Assembly (NCBI RefSeq): GCF_000003815.2
Contig: NC_049984.1
Location: 94,766-158,765 of the forward strand
Source of the DNA: Branchiostoma floridae
Lineage: Eukaryota; Chordata; Leptocardii; Amphioxiformes; Branchiostomatidae
Direction: 5' to 3'
DNA: 64,000 nt
Shown: positions 1 through 10,982 of the stretch, piece by piece
Numbering within the stretch: position 1 is the first letter of the stretch
How the letters are laid out: the number at the start of each line of letters is the position of its first letter
Notes under the pieces: generated by a model
What the model was told of the DNA's origin: nothing
What the model saw: only the letters and a program-made list of their open reading frames with translations
Databases searched by the model: none
Made by a program: the position numbers and the translations under genes

Positions 1-591
1 TCTTTTTTTCCCTTTTTTCAAGGTCCCTTAGTGTTTAAAGAGACAACCTCAAAATAACCATTTAGGCCCCACAAAGGCCATAGCTATATTATATAAATTC
101 AGCTTACATTCTACTAGTAATCGGTCCGACATTCTGAGCCACTGGAAATTGTTCTGATCCCGGTATTTCCGGGACCAGTCCAGCAAAAAATACCAGTTTT
201 GTCTCTAAAAATGACGCCCATGTAGAGAAGGTTTGTGAAGCAATTGCTGTCCATGCGTTAGGTCCTGCCAATGATGCTTCATATATAAACGCAACTTCCT
301 CAGACAACATTGTAACAACATAGTTACAAAAGCTTGTCCATTGTACTCTGCTCATGAAAGGCAAAGCATGCAATGTTTATTCAGGCTACCGTTGATTAAA
401 ATGACACATTGCAAAACCCAATCAAACAATTTCCACTCATGCGTAGGTGGTGCCTGAATTGACTTTCAAACTCTTCCTCATTACCTGGTGTTTCTTCAAA
501 ATTTAATGAACAACAACTTCCTCAGACAAATTATAACATCATTACACACTGTTGGCAATTGTACCCCGATGATGAATACCAACGTGTGCCA

Positions 592-600
592 TGTATATTC
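592..600 (+). promoter_or_regulatory. Candidate TATA-like element of LRR gene A
   Basis: A TGTATATTC motif lies about 63 bases upstream of the ATG at 662. It recurs at the equivalent place upstream of genes B (near 5184) and C (near 10435). Conservation among young duplicates is weak evidence, so this is only a candidate core promoter. Confidence 0.25.
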
Positions 601-661
601 AGGTTGTCCTTAATTGAAACGATGTGGGAAGGAAATCAGTGAAGCTCGATCAGTCGCCAGG

Positions 662-1064
662 ATGCTGCGAGGCGAGACGCTCGTCTTGTTCCTCCTGGTC
701 TCTGCACATCAACATGTCACATCTACAGCAGGTCGAGGAAACTACAGACCACCGAAGTACTGCCCGGACTACCGACGTGTGAAGCAGCCCACCTGCACCA
801 GGGAAATACGAGCACAAACCCAAGTCTACTACGACTGTGCCAATAAGATACCAAGAGGTGTCAATGGAGGCAATCGATCTGTCGGCATCAACATCCAAAA
901 TCTCCGCTCCCCCACGCTCCTGGAATGGTCTTTCCCAAACTTCTTTAGCCTCAAGCACCTGCGGATCCAACAGTCCAACGTGTCCTCGGTCCAGCCCCGC
1001 GCTTTCCGAGGTCTGACCTCTGTAACTGACCTTTACCTTGGGGACAACTGCATCTCCCGTCTGG
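662..1064 (+). CDS. LRR transmembrane receptor A, exon 1
   Basis: This exon encodes the signal peptide and the first part of an LRR ectodomain. I chose the ATG at 662 over an in-frame TTG at 614 because it opens a hydrophobic leader (MLRGETLVLFLLVSA) and is conserved as ATG in both sister copies. The mature N terminus has cysteines (CPDYRR, PTCTRE, YYDCANK) like an LRRNT cap, followed by 24-residue LRRs such as the one starting LKHLRIQQSNVSSV. The exon ends in phase 1 at CTGG|GTGAGT. The intron is 1065-1708. Splicing to exon 2 restores a Glu codon in the middle of an LRR and gives a predicted 699-residue protein. A role as an adhesion or immune-type receptor is inference from architecture. 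No family name is assigned. Confidence 0.85.
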
Positions 1065-1708
1065 GTGAGTTGACAACAATCCCGATTATCGCCTCTTGAA
1101 AACGCTAAGTGAGCTTCTCTTAAAAATCACTAGTTGGACCCAGTATCTAAAAATAAAAAACTGTGCAGAGTTCCGGAGGGTCTGAGTGCCATGCACATAA
1201 CACATATTAATTAAATCTAATGTTACAGTAGTATGTACAAATACATAATCAAGTCTAGCATGTACTGTGTACCGCTTCTGTACCGAGAAAATCGATTTGG
1301 TACACCTGTCCAAAATACCGGATCATGAAGGACGGAAACTGTACAGATATAAACCTACATGAAAAAATATATGCTCATCATCAGAACGACCTTTGAAATT
1401 CAAAATTGTTTAAGTTTTAGTTTCCTAACCTCATAGCCTCATGCCACACCAAACATTACTTAAGTGACACCTAGGGAAAGCAAATATTACTAAAATAGTA
1501 ATAAGCAACAGATATTTCAGGTACAGGTCTGGACTCTTTGTACCAGTAGCCCTGGTGGAAACACAATTGATCAAATCTACATGCTGTATGTACAGTAGCT
1601 TCAGCTTCTTGCATCTTCTTATCATAAATGATGGAAATATAGATCGTTTTTGTTAAGTATGAAGAATTATCTTTATAAATTGATTAACCATCTTCTGTTC
1701 ATCACCAG

Positions 1709-3405
1709 AGCCTGACACTTTCCTTGGGCTGGAAAGTCTGACACTCCTGAACCTCGAGATCAACGTGATCTCAAGCGTATCGCCGTCTGCCTTCCGTGGC
1801 CTGCCTCGTCTCTGCAAACTGGTGATGTGTTACAACCAGCTGACCTCTGTGCCAGTTGAGGCCCTCCTGCAGCCAAAAGCTTTGAACTATACAAACCTAA
1901 ACCACAACTACATCGCTACCATCAGCAGCAGTATTCTGTGCCTGAAGAAAAACAAGCACCTGCAAGTTGACGTGGAATACAACAGATTACGATGTGACGA
2001 GAACCTGACATGGTTCATCTGCCACCTGCAACACCTGCAGCACATCGGTTATCGCAACTTCCTGAAGTGTGCGTCACCTGCCGAACTCCGAGGAACCACC
2101 CTTAGCACCAGGAAGCAGGACGTGTGCCAGACCAACATGGACGGGTCACACGAGGGCATCTGCTCCACCTCACATGATGCCAAGCATTACAAATTGCCCA
2201 CCGCAAGTCCCAAACATGACAACATTTCAATCACGAGTCTGTACAACAAGACCAGTTCCGTGGATGAGGACACAGATTTGCCATACATAAATGACACACC
2301 AGTCTCTCGGCATACAACAGAGATGGGCCGTGTCATTATTCTACAGGGACACCCCATCGTCAACAGGGATGACCACAGCACCTACACCCTGGCCATGATT
2401 GGTGCTGTTTTTGTGCCCCTCCTCCTGGTGTTCGCATCGACAGGTGTGCTGCTCATCTGCAAGCACTGGCGCGGCGCAGGTCAGGCCGACCCCGACCGAC
2501 GGGCCGGGACGGACGAGGAAGGAGCAGGAGGAAGCCCAAACATCGAGCCGTACGCAGTTGTCTACTCAGACTCTGCTGGACTGCAAGCACCTGACAATAA
2601 CTCACCAACAGGCAGTCAACCCGCCCCTGCCCCGGCAACAGCAAACAGCGAGACTATCCAGCCTTATGCAGTGGCCTACGGTGATAACCAGGGGCCGGAG
2701 TCTGACATCAAACCATACGCAGTGGCCTATGACGAGGACCAAGGGCCGAAGCCTGACATCCAGCCGTATGCAGTGGCCTACAAGGGAGATGCTGGGCAAG
2801 ACGACAGCTGTAATATCCCGCTGTATGCAGCAGACTGTCCCGACACACCACAGGCTGCAGGAGGCTGCACAGAGGCAGGCTCTACACCACAGGAAAACAT
2901 CAACAACCAACGGGCGGAAATCGTCGACCAACCTGTCGTACACCTGGAGGCAGTAGGCCATCACGCCAACCAGCAGGCAGCAATCGATGGTCAACCAGTC
3001 GCCCCACCAGAGGACCAGTCATTGCCAACAGATGCAGACACAGAGCCAAAAGATGGGGAGGAAAAAGAGGAAAATGAGCAGAGCACATCCAACGTCCTGT
3101 ACAACCCAACTCGTGGACACCCTGAGAGTGAGGACAGCACATCTCATGTCCTGTACAACCCAGCTCATGGACAGCCCGAGAGTACGGACAGCACATCCAA
3201 CGTCCGGTACAACCCAGCTCGTGGACAGCTTGAGAGTAAGGATAGCACATCCAACGCCCGGTACAACCCAGCTCATGGACAGCCTGAGAGTAAGGACAGC
3301 ACATCCAACGCCCTGTACAACCCAGCTCATGGACAGCCTGAGAGTGAGGACAGCACATCCAACGCCCTGTACAACCCAGCTCATGGACAGCCCAGTTATG
3401 AATAA
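1709..3405 (+). CDS. LRR transmembrane receptor A, exon 2
   Basis: The exon starts after a CACCAG acceptor and completes the LRR array, with units beginning LTLLNL, LCKLVM and LNYTNL. An LRRCT cap follows (RLRCDENLTWFICHL, then FLKCASPAELRG, then DVC). Next comes a Ser/Thr-rich stalk with N-glycosylation sequons and a single transmembrane helix near 2389-2455 (MIGAVFVPLLLVFASTG) with a basic stop-transfer KHWRG. The cytoplasmic tail has four PYAVVY/PYAVAY motifs, an acidic stretch, and six repeats of an 18-residue unit containing LYNP or RYNP. The frame ends at TAA 3403-3405 as SYE. The tail looks like a scaffold of potential tyrosine-phosphorylation sites, but no canonical ITIM is present. 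Type I membrane topology is a firm inference. Ligand and pathway are unknown. Confidence 0.87.
3082..3402 (+). repeat. 54-bp coding minisatellite in tail of A
   Basis: Six in-frame copies of a 54-bp unit encode STSNVLYNPxHGQPESxD. The Tyr-Asn-Pro core is constant, while flanking residues vary (VL, VR, AR, AL). The last copy is cut short by a one-base length change that creates the terminal SYE stop. Confidence 0.9.
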
Positions 3406-5253
3406 GGACAGCATGTCCAACGTTCTGTAGACCCAGCAGACCTTCAGTGCTGTATGGAGAACAGCTGATGGACACTGGACAGCAGCTGGATATCCCGTCC
3501 AGCCTGGCTCACTAAAGAACCCTGAAAAATCAAAATTTCCTCAAACTCTAGACTTCTGAAAAGAAAAATGGCTAATTGGCTCCTCTGCAAAATATCAAAA
3601 GCTTCAGGCAAAGTGTCAAACATTGTTTCACAATCTTGAATATCTGGCTGCAGCAACTCAATTGCTTCAGACCAGGAAGAACAAGCAGAAATTTATGGTC
3701 AAATATTGTACTAGTATTCAACCCAACTTACATGTACAAGTGAAAGTTGAAAAAGACTTCATGGAATATGACAATGCTGAGGCCCTGTAGATTTGGTGTG
3801 ATTTTTAGTGAGTATGTCATGTCCTTTGTAAGTTACATGTAGAGGGCCATAATAGGAGGAAATTAGTAAAGAAACCTTATAATTAGCTTGTCTCAGTTCT
3901 TTATGGTGATTTTTCAATTAATGATTGTGATTTAAAAGCTGATGCAAAATCATTTTCATGTAATGTACACTTGAGAAGAAGATGTCGAACCAAAGGGGAA
4001 TCTCACCTGCTTGAGAAGTAGCTGGCACCACAGATATATTAATGAAATGTATCATAACTTTTTCTGGCTAGTGTCCACTAGAATGTCGGATTGAAGAAAC
4101 TTCAACTTATTATGTTGTTCAAGACAGATGTTACTACTAGACAATACATGTAGTAGGAAATGACTGCTGTGACAACTGTCTGCACAGGATCAGAAGGCTG
4201 AACAAGAGTGTACAGTACTGTTATCAGATGGTGTAACAATCACCTTTACTGAATCCACACTACTGCTTCATTCTTTTTACTGCACAACATTAACGTATAA
4301 TCTGTACTCATGGGTTCCGAACGGTCCCCACTCTGTTATGTTCATAGATTTCTTTCTGGTATTTCTGAACCTGGACCTAATTATGATAGTGCATTTACTG
4401 TTACAGTAGTACTATATCATGTCTTCTGAGCAAGACACCAGTACAGGTACTAGCTATAGGTCTCTTTGATTGCTACAAATTCTGTTCAAATTATGTACTG
4501 TTAGGACGTGGTAATTTTTCAATGTACAAGCAACTATTATGCAGAAAGAAACGTACATTGTAGATGTCACAAAATGCACAATATACCATTTTATCACACT
4601 TGATTCTTTTTCTCCTTTTTTCATGGTCCTTTAGTAAAAAAGAGCAACCTCAAATGGACATTCAGCGCCACAAAGACATAGCTATATTATATAAAATCAG
4701 CCTACATTCTACTAGTAATCGGTCCGACATCTGAGCCACTGGAAATTTTCTGATCCGGTATTTCCGGACCAGTCCAGCAAAAATACCAGTTTTGTCTCTA
4801 AAAATGACGCAGAATAGAGAAGGTTTGTGAAGCAATTGCTGTCCATGCATTAGGTCCTGCCAATGATGCTTCATATATAAATGCAACTTCCTCAGACAAC
4901 ATTGTAACAACATAGTTACAAATGCTTGTCCATTGTACTCTGCTCATGAAATACAAAGCATGTAATGTTTATTTAGGCTACCGTTGATTAAAATGACACA
5001 TTGCAAAAGACAATCAAACAATTTCCACTCATGCGTAGGTGGTGCCTGAAGTGACTTTCAAACTCTTCCTCATTACCTGGTGTTTCTTCAAAATTTAATG
5101 AACAACAACTTCCTCAGACAAATTATAACATCATTACACACTGTTGGCAATTTTACCCCGATGATGACTAGCAATGTGCACCATGTATATTCAGGTTGTC
5201 CTTAATTGAAACGATGTGGGAAGGAAATCAGTCAAGCTCGATCAGTCGGCAGG

Positions 5254-5656
5254 ATGTTGCGAGGCGAGGTGCTCGTCTTGTTTCTCCTGGTCTCCGCACA
5301 TCGACATGTCACCTCTACAGCAGGTCGAGGAAACTACAGATTACCGAAGTACTGCCCGGACAACAGACGTGTAAAGCAGCCCACCTGCACCAGGGAAATA
5401 CGAGCACAATCCCAAGTCTACTACGACTGTGCCAATAAGATACCAAAAGGTGTCAATGGAGGCAATCGATCTGTCGGAATCAACATCCAAAATCTCCGCT
5501 CCCCCACGCTCCTGGAATGGTCTTTCCCAAACTTCTTTAGCGTCAAGCACCTGCGGATCCAACAGTCCAACGTGTCCTCGGTCCAGCCCCGCGCGTTCCG
5601 AGGTCTGACCTCTGTAACTGACCTTTACCTTGGAGACAACTGCATCTCCCGTCTGG
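5254..5656 (+). CDS. LRR transmembrane receptor B, exon 1
   Basis: This is the same as exon 1 of A, with about nine residue changes over the whole open frame. It has a signal peptide (MLRGEVLVLFLLVSA), an LRRNT-like cysteine cap and the first LRRs. The start ATG, the phase-1 end and the donor CTGG|GTGAGT are preserved. The intron is 5657-6350. The spliced protein is predicted at 629 residues because of the early stop in exon 2. Retention of all cysteines and splice signals suggests that the gene is still expressed as a receptor. Confidence 0.85.
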
Positions 5657-6102
5657 GTGAGTTGACAACAATCCCGATTATCGCCTCTTGAAAACGCTAA
5701 GTGAGCTTCTCTTAAAAATCACTAGTTGGACCCAGTATCTAAAAATAAAAAACTGTGCAGCGTTCCGGAGGGTCTGAGTGCCATGCACATAACACATAAT
5801 AGTTAATTAAATCTAATGTTACAGTATAGTATGTACAAATACATAATCAAGTCTAGCATGTAATGTGTACCGCTTCTGTACCGAGAAAATCGATTTGGTA
5901 CACCTGTCCAAAATACCGGATCATGAAGTACGGAAACTGTACAGATATGAACGACGTTTGAAATTCAAATGTTTAAGTTTTCATTTCCTAACCTCATGGC
6001 CTCATGCCACACCAACCATTATACCTTAGGGGAAAGCAATTATTACTAAAATAGTAATAAGCAACAGATATTTCAGGTACAGGTCTGGACTCTTTGTACC
6101 AG

Positions 6103-6192
6103 TTTTGTTTTTTTGTTTATTTTCATACACCTGGGTAGCCTATTCAGTGCTAGTACACTGGTTTTCAATAGGGCCCAGTTTCACATATACAT
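6103..6192. other. About 90 bp present only in the intron of B
   Basis: The intron of B has about 90 extra bases relative to A, starting in a T-rich stretch after TTGTACCAGT and ending before ACCCTGG. I cannot identify it, and no clear target-site duplication or terminal repeat is visible. It may be a small insertion in B or a deletion from A. Confidence 0.5.
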
Positions 6193-6350
6193 ACCCTGGT
6201 AGAAACAATTGATCAAATCTACGTGCTGTATGTACAGTAGCTTCAGCTTCTTGCATCTTCTTATCATAAATGATGGAAATATATATCGTTTTTGTTAAGT
6301 ATGAAGAATTATCTTTATAAATTGATTAACCATCTTCTGTTCATCATCAG

Positions 6351-7837
6351 AGCCTGACACTTTCCTTGGGCTGGAAAGTCTGACACTCCTGAACCTCGAG
6401 AACAACATGATCTCAAGCGTATCGCCGTCTGCCTTCCGTGGCCTGCCTCGTCTCTGCAAACTGGTGATGTGTTACAACCAGCTGACCTCTGTGCCAGTTG
6501 AGGCCCTCCTGCAGCCAAAAGCTTTGAACTATACAAACCTAAACCACAACTACATCGCTACCATCAGCAGCAGTATTCTGTGCCTGAAGAAAAACAAGCA
6601 CCTGCAAGTTGACGTGGAATACAACAGATTACGATGTGAAGAGAACCTGACGTGGTTCATCTGCCACCTGCCACACCTGCAGCACATCGGTTATCGCAAC
6701 TTCCTGAAGTGTGCGTCCCCTGCCGACCTCCGAGGAACCGTCATCGCTACGCTCACGCAAGATCTGTGCCAGGTCAACATGGACAGGTTCACAGCAGGTT
6801 ATTACGAATCGCCCACCCCAAGTCCCAAACATGACGATGTCCTCATCACAAGTCCCTACAACAACACCAGTCCCTCGGACGAGGACCCAGAGCCGGGGTA
6901 CACAAATGACACACCAGTCTCTCAGCATACAACAGAGATGGACCGTGTCATTATTCTACAGGGACACCCAATCGTCAACAGGGGTGACCACAGCACCTAC
7001 ACCCTGGTCATGATCGCTGCTGTTTTTGTGCCCCTCCTCTTCGTCTTTGCATCGACAGGTGTGCTGCTTATCTACAAGCGCTGGCGCGGCGCAGGTCAGG
7101 CCGATCCCGACCCACCAGCCGGGATGGACGAGGAAGGAGCAGGAGGAAGCCCAAACATCGACCCGTACACAGTTGTCTACTCCGACTCTGCTGGACTGCA
7201 AGCATCTGACAACAGCCCACCAACAGGCAGTCAACCTGCCCCTGCCCCGGCATCGGCAAACAGCGAGACTATCCAGCCTTATGCAGTGGCCTACGGTGAT
7301 AACCAGGGGCCAGAGTCGGACATCAAACCATACGCAGTGGCCTACGATGAGGACCAAGAGCCGGAGCCTGACATCCAGCCGTATGCAGTGGCCTACAAGG
7401 AAGATGCGGGGCAAGACGACAGCTGTAATATCCCGCTGTATGCAGCAGACTGTCCCGACACACCACAGGCTGCAGGAGGCTGCACAGAGGGAGGCTCTAC
7501 ACCACAGGTTAACATCACCAACCAACAGGTGGCAATAATCGATCTACCGGTCACCCCACCAGAGGCGGTCTCTACACCACAGGATAACATCACCAACCAA
7601 CAGGCGGCAATCGTCGATCAACCGGTCACCCTACCAGAGGACCAGTCATTGCCAACAGATGCAGACACGGAGCCAAAAGATGGGGAGGAAAAAGAGGAAA
7701 ATGAGCAGAGCACATCCAACGTCCTGTACAATACAACTCGTGGACAGCCCGAAAAAAAGGACAGCACATCCAACATCCTGTACAACCCAACTCATGGACA
7801 GCCTGAGAGTGAGGATAGCACATCCAACGCCCTCTAA
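6351..7837 (+). CDS. LRR transmembrane receptor B, exon 2 (tail truncated)
   Basis: The exon begins after the CATCAG acceptor and encodes the last LRRs, the LRRCT cap, the stalk, a transmembrane helix (IAAVFVPLLFVFASTG) and a cytoplasmic tail with PYTVVY and three PYAVAY motifs. Relative to A, the middle of the tail has an extra VSTPQDNITNQQ-type segment. The frame stops at TAA 7835-7837, which replaces the Tyr codon of the third YNP repeat (TAC to TAA). Only two complete YNP repeats remain, one of them YNT. The membrane and extracellular parts are intact, so this is probably a shortened receptor rather than a dead gene. A sequencing error or an allelic variant is possible. Confidence 0.83.
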
Positions 7838-8029
7838 AAACCAGCTTATGGACAGCCTGAGAGTGAGGATAGCACATCCAACGCCCTGTACAACCCAGCT
7901 CATGGACAGCTTGAGAGTAAGGACAGCACATCCTGCGGCCTGTACAACCCAGCTCATGGACAGCCTGAGAGTGAGGACAGCACATACATCCTGTACAACC
8001 CAGCTCATGGACAGCCCAGTTATGAATAA
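7838..8029 (+). pseudogene. Former tail-repeat coding sequence downstream of the nonsense codon in B
   Basis: The same frame stays open for 63 codons after the stop and ends at TAA 8027-8029 with the same SYE terminus as A. It contains further LYNPAHGQ repeats. It is therefore the lost end of the tail. Its preserved frame indicates that the nonsense change is recent. Confidence 0.8.
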
Positions 8030-8729
8030 GGACAGCATGTCCAACGTTCTGTAGACCCAGCAGACCTTCAGTGCTGTATGGAGAACAGCTGATGAACACT
8101 GGACAGCAGCTGGATACCCCGTCCAGCCTGGCTCACTAAAGAACCCTGAAAAATCAAAATTTCCTCAAACTCTAGACTTCTGAAAAGAAAAATGGCTAAT
8201 TGGCTCCTCTGCAAAATATCAAAAGCTTCAGGCAAAGTGTCATTGTTTCACAATCTTGAATATCTGGCTGCAGCAACTCAATTGCTTCAGACCAGGAAGA
8301 ACAAGCAGAAATTTATGGTCAAATATTGTACTAGTATTCAACCCAACTTACAATGTATAAGTGAAAGTTGAAAAAGACTTGATGGATTATGACAATGCTG
8401 AGGCCCTGTAGATTTGGTGTGATTTTTAGTGAGTATGTCATGTCCTTTGTAAGTTACATGTAGAGGGCCATAATAGGAGGAAATTAGTGAAGAAACCTTT
8501 AAGTTAGTTTGTCTCAGTTCTTTATGGTGATTTTTCAATTAATGATTGTGATTTAAAAGCTGATGCAAAATCATTTTCATGTAATGTACACTTGAGTAGA
8601 AGATGTCGGACCAAAGGGGAATCTCACCTGCTTGAGCAGTAGCTGGTACCACAGAATATATTAATGAAATGTATCATAACTTTTTCTGGCTAGTGTCCAC
8701 TAGAATTTCGGATTGAAGAAACTTCAACT

Positions 8730-9263
8730 CCTTTCAACCAGACAAGTGGGACATGCAAGGGGACAGTCAGCATACCATACATCAAAGGCATCTCCGAAAC
8801 ACTGATGCAACTCTACAGGAACAAAGGGGTGCAGTGTCAGTTCAGACCCATCAACACCATCAGACGTAATCTTGTCGCACCAAAAGACAAGATCAAGATG
8901 CTGGAGCGCAGTGGGACGGTCTACCACATCTCCTGTGCTGACTGCCCTGCAACATATGTGGGGGAGTCCGAGAGACCACTACGAGCCCGTCTACAGGAAC
9001 ACAAGAGACCAAGCAGTGTGTCATCGCCTGTGGTGGAGCATGTTGGCAAGAAACAGCACAAGATTGACTGGGACAATGTTAAAGTTCTTGATCAGGATCC
9101 GGACTGGTTCGTGAGGGGTGTGCGGGAAGCCATCCAGATCCGTCGACAGAAGAGCACTTTGAACAGGGACAGGGGGCGTCACTACCTGAGACCTGTGTAT
9201 GACTGTGTCTTGTCACGTGACAATGTCCATCAATCGTCACGTGACAGAGAAACTCCAAGATGA
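8730..9263 (+). pseudogene. Penelope-like element, GIY-YIG endonuclease domain
   Basis: The frame is open from the left end of the insertion to the stop at 9261-9263 (177 codons). It starts in the linker that precedes the endonuclease (IPYIKGISETL, FRPINTIRRNLVAPKD). The endonuclease core follows: TVYHISCADCPATYVGES holds the GIY- and YIG-like strands with a Cys-rich insertion, and RARLQEH carries the conserved arginine. This domain order is established for Penelope-like elements. With no reverse transcriptase the copy cannot be autonomous. Confidence 0.82.
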
Positions 9264-9360
9264 GACCTCGGGTTGACAAAGAGACAGAGTTCGTCTCGAA
9301 AGCTTCCCAAGCTAATTGAATGTTAGTTGTGTGAATACTGTTTAAAATTAGTCAAAAAGT
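8730..9360 (+). mobile_element. 5'-truncated Penelope-like element
   Basis: This 631-bp insertion is absent from the same place in unit A. It is flanked by an 11-bp target-site duplication, AAACTTCAACT, at 8719-8729 and 9361-9371. Its coding part is the C-terminal GIY-YIG endonuclease region of a Penelope-like retroelement. The reverse transcriptase and the 5' end are missing, as is usual for dead-on-arrival copies. The short 3' non-coding tail runs from about 9264 to 9360. Confidence 0.85.
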
Positions 9361-10504
9361 AAACTTCAACTTATAATGTTGTTCAACACAGATGTTACTA
9401 CTAGACAATACATGTAGTAGGAAATAACAGCTGTGACAATTGTCTGTACAGGATCAGAAGGCTGCACAAGAGTGTACAGTACTGTTATCAGATGGTGTAA
9501 CAATCACCTTTACTGAATCCACACTACTGCTTTATTCTTTTTACTGCACAACATAAACGTATAATCTGTCCTCATGGGTTCCGAACGGTCCCCACTCTGT
9601 TATGTTCATAGATTTCTTTCTGGTATTTCTGAACCTGGACCTAATTATGATAGTGCAGTTACTGTAGTACTATATCATGTCTTCTGAGCAAGACACCAGT
9701 ACAGGTACTAGGTCTCTTTGATTGCTACAAATTCTGTTCAAATTATGTACTGTCAGGACGTGGTAATTTTTTAATGTACAAGGAACTATTGCACAGAAAG
9801 AAACGTACATTGTAGATGTCACAAAATGCACAATATACTATTTTATCACACTTGATTCTTTTTCTCCTTTTTTCATGGTCCTTTGAGTGTTTAAAGAGCA
9901 ACCTCAAATGAACATTCAGCGCCACAAAGACATAGCTATATTATATAAAATCAGCCTATATTCTACTAGTAATCGGTCCGACATCTGAGCCTCTGCAAAT
10001 CTTCTGATCCGGTATTTCCAGACCAGTCCAGCAAAAATACCAGTTTTGTCTCTAAAAATGACGCAGATGTAGAGAAAGTTTGTGAAGCAATTGCTGTCCA
10101 TGCGTTAGGTCCTGCCAATGATGCTTCATATATAAACGCAACTTCCTCAGACAACTTTGTAACAACATAGTTACAAAAGCTTGTCCATTGTACTCTGCTC
10201 ATGAATAGCAAAGCATGTAATGTTTATTTAGGCTACCGTTGATTAAAATGATACATTGCAAAAGACAAACAATTTCCACTCATGCGTAGGTGGTGCCTGA
10301 AGTGACTTTCAAACTCTTCCTCATTACCTGGTGTTTCTTCAAAATTTAATGAACAACAACTTCCTCAGACAAATTATAACATCATTACACACTGTAGGCA
10401 ATTTTACCCCGATGATGACTAGCAATGTGCACCATGTATATTCAGGTTGTCCTTAATTGAAACGATGTGGGAAGGAAATCAGTGAAGCTTGATCAGTCGG
10501 CAGG

Positions 10505-10882
10505 ATGGTGCGAGGCGAGGCGCTCGTCTTGTTCCTCCTGGTCTCCGCACATCGACATGTCCTGCCTGCAGCGCCTCGAGGAAACTACAGACCAGCGAAG
10601 TACTGCCTGGACTACAGACGTGTAAAGCAGCCCATCTGCACCAGGAAAGAAGTAGGACAAACCCACGTCTACTACGACTGTGCCAATAAGATACCAAGAG
10701 CTGTCAATGGAGGCAATCGATCTGTCGGCATCAACATCCAAAATCTCCGCTCCCCCACGCTCCTGGAATGGTCTTTCCCAAACATCTCCAGCCTCCAGCG
10801 CCTGAGGATCCAACGGTCCAACGTGTCCTCGGTCCAGCCGGGCGCTTTCCTCGGTCTGCCCTGTGTAACTGACCTTACCTGA
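10505..10882 (+). CDS. LRR transmembrane receptor C, exon 1 (partial, at assembly gap)
   Basis: The start ATG and signal peptide (MVRGEALVLFLLVSA) match the sister genes. The LRRNT-like cysteines and the first LRRs follow, with more substitutions than between A and B. Just before the N run the sequence reads GACCTTACCTGA where A reads GACCTTTACCTTGG. One T is missing and a stop appears. The last 40 or so bases of the exon and the splice donor would lie in the gap. The frameshift touches the contig edge, so low-quality sequence is as likely as a real mutation. Confidence 0.7.
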   Translation: MVRGEALVLFLLVSAHRHVLPAAPRGNYRPAKYCLDYRRVKQPICTRKEVGQTHVYYDCANKIPRAVNGGNRSVGINIQNLRSPTLLEWSFPNISSLQRLRIQRSNVSSVQPGAFLGLPCVTDLT

Positions 10883-10982
10883 NNNNNNNNNNNNNNNNNN
10901 NNNNNNNNNNNNNNNNNNNNNNNNNNNNNNNNNNNNNNNNNNNNNNNNNNNNNNNNNNNNNNNNNNNNNNNNNNNNNNNNNN
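10883..10982. other. Assembly gap, 100 N
   Basis: This is a run of exactly 100 N, the conventional size for a gap of unknown length. It hides the 3' end of exon 1 of receptor C, the intron start and the 3' terminus of the minus-strand LINE. Confidence 0.99.

Larger units (their letters stand above)
1..4604 (+). repeat. Tandem duplication unit A
   Basis: This is the first of three tandem units. It starts at or before the window edge in a T-rich tract that recurs at 4605 and 9857. The 5' flank, both exons, the intron and the 3' flank align almost continuously with unit B, with only small indels and substitutions. The unit is about 4.6 kb. The high similarity in non-coding DNA shows that the duplication is recent. 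Non-coding parts over 300 bases are the 5' flank (1-661), the intron (1065-1708) and the 3' flank (3406-4604). I see no other gene in them. Confidence 0.85.
4605..9856 (+). repeat. Tandem duplication unit B
   Basis: The second unit is near-identical to unit A. It is longer, mostly because of a 631-bp retroelement insertion in the 3' flank (8730-9360) and about 90 bp of extra sequence in the intron. Without these its length is close to that of unit A. The 5' flank (4605-5253), intron (5657-6350) and 3' flank (8030-9856) contain no other gene that I recognise. Confidence 0.85.

Noticed and set aside
104-373. Minus-strand open frame of 89 codons upstream of gene A, with similar frames upstream of B and C
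   Set aside because: The frame is broken by small indels between the three copies, and no domain is recognisable. The similarity is explained by the duplicated 5' flank.
614-661. N-terminal extension of receptor A from a TTG
   Set aside because: The downstream ATG at 662 opens a good signal peptide and is conserved in all three genes. A non-ATG start is not expected here.
2545-2800. ITIM or ITAM assignment for the PYAVxY motifs
   Set aside because: The -2 residue is Gln, Glu, Lys or Asp rather than a hydrophobic or Ser, and the spacing does not fit the ITAM pair. Only a general tyrosine-motif label is justified.
662-3405. Orthologue of lamprey variable lymphocyte receptors
   Set aside because: LRRNT-LRR-LRRCT is shared by many families. 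The genes here have an intron inside the LRRs, a transmembrane helix and a long repeat tail, and no flanking LRR cassettes for assembly are seen.
2900-3475. Long Cys/Trp-rich minus-strand frames (VHELGCTGRWMCC repeats) opposite the tail of A, and equivalents opposite B and C
   Set aside because: They are the complement of the 54-bp coding minisatellite. The + strand frame has the signal peptide, LRR and transmembrane context.
8338-8538. Minus-strand 66-codon frame in the 3' flank of B
   Set aside because: The equivalent region of A has indels that break it. It is 3' flank of the receptor gene.
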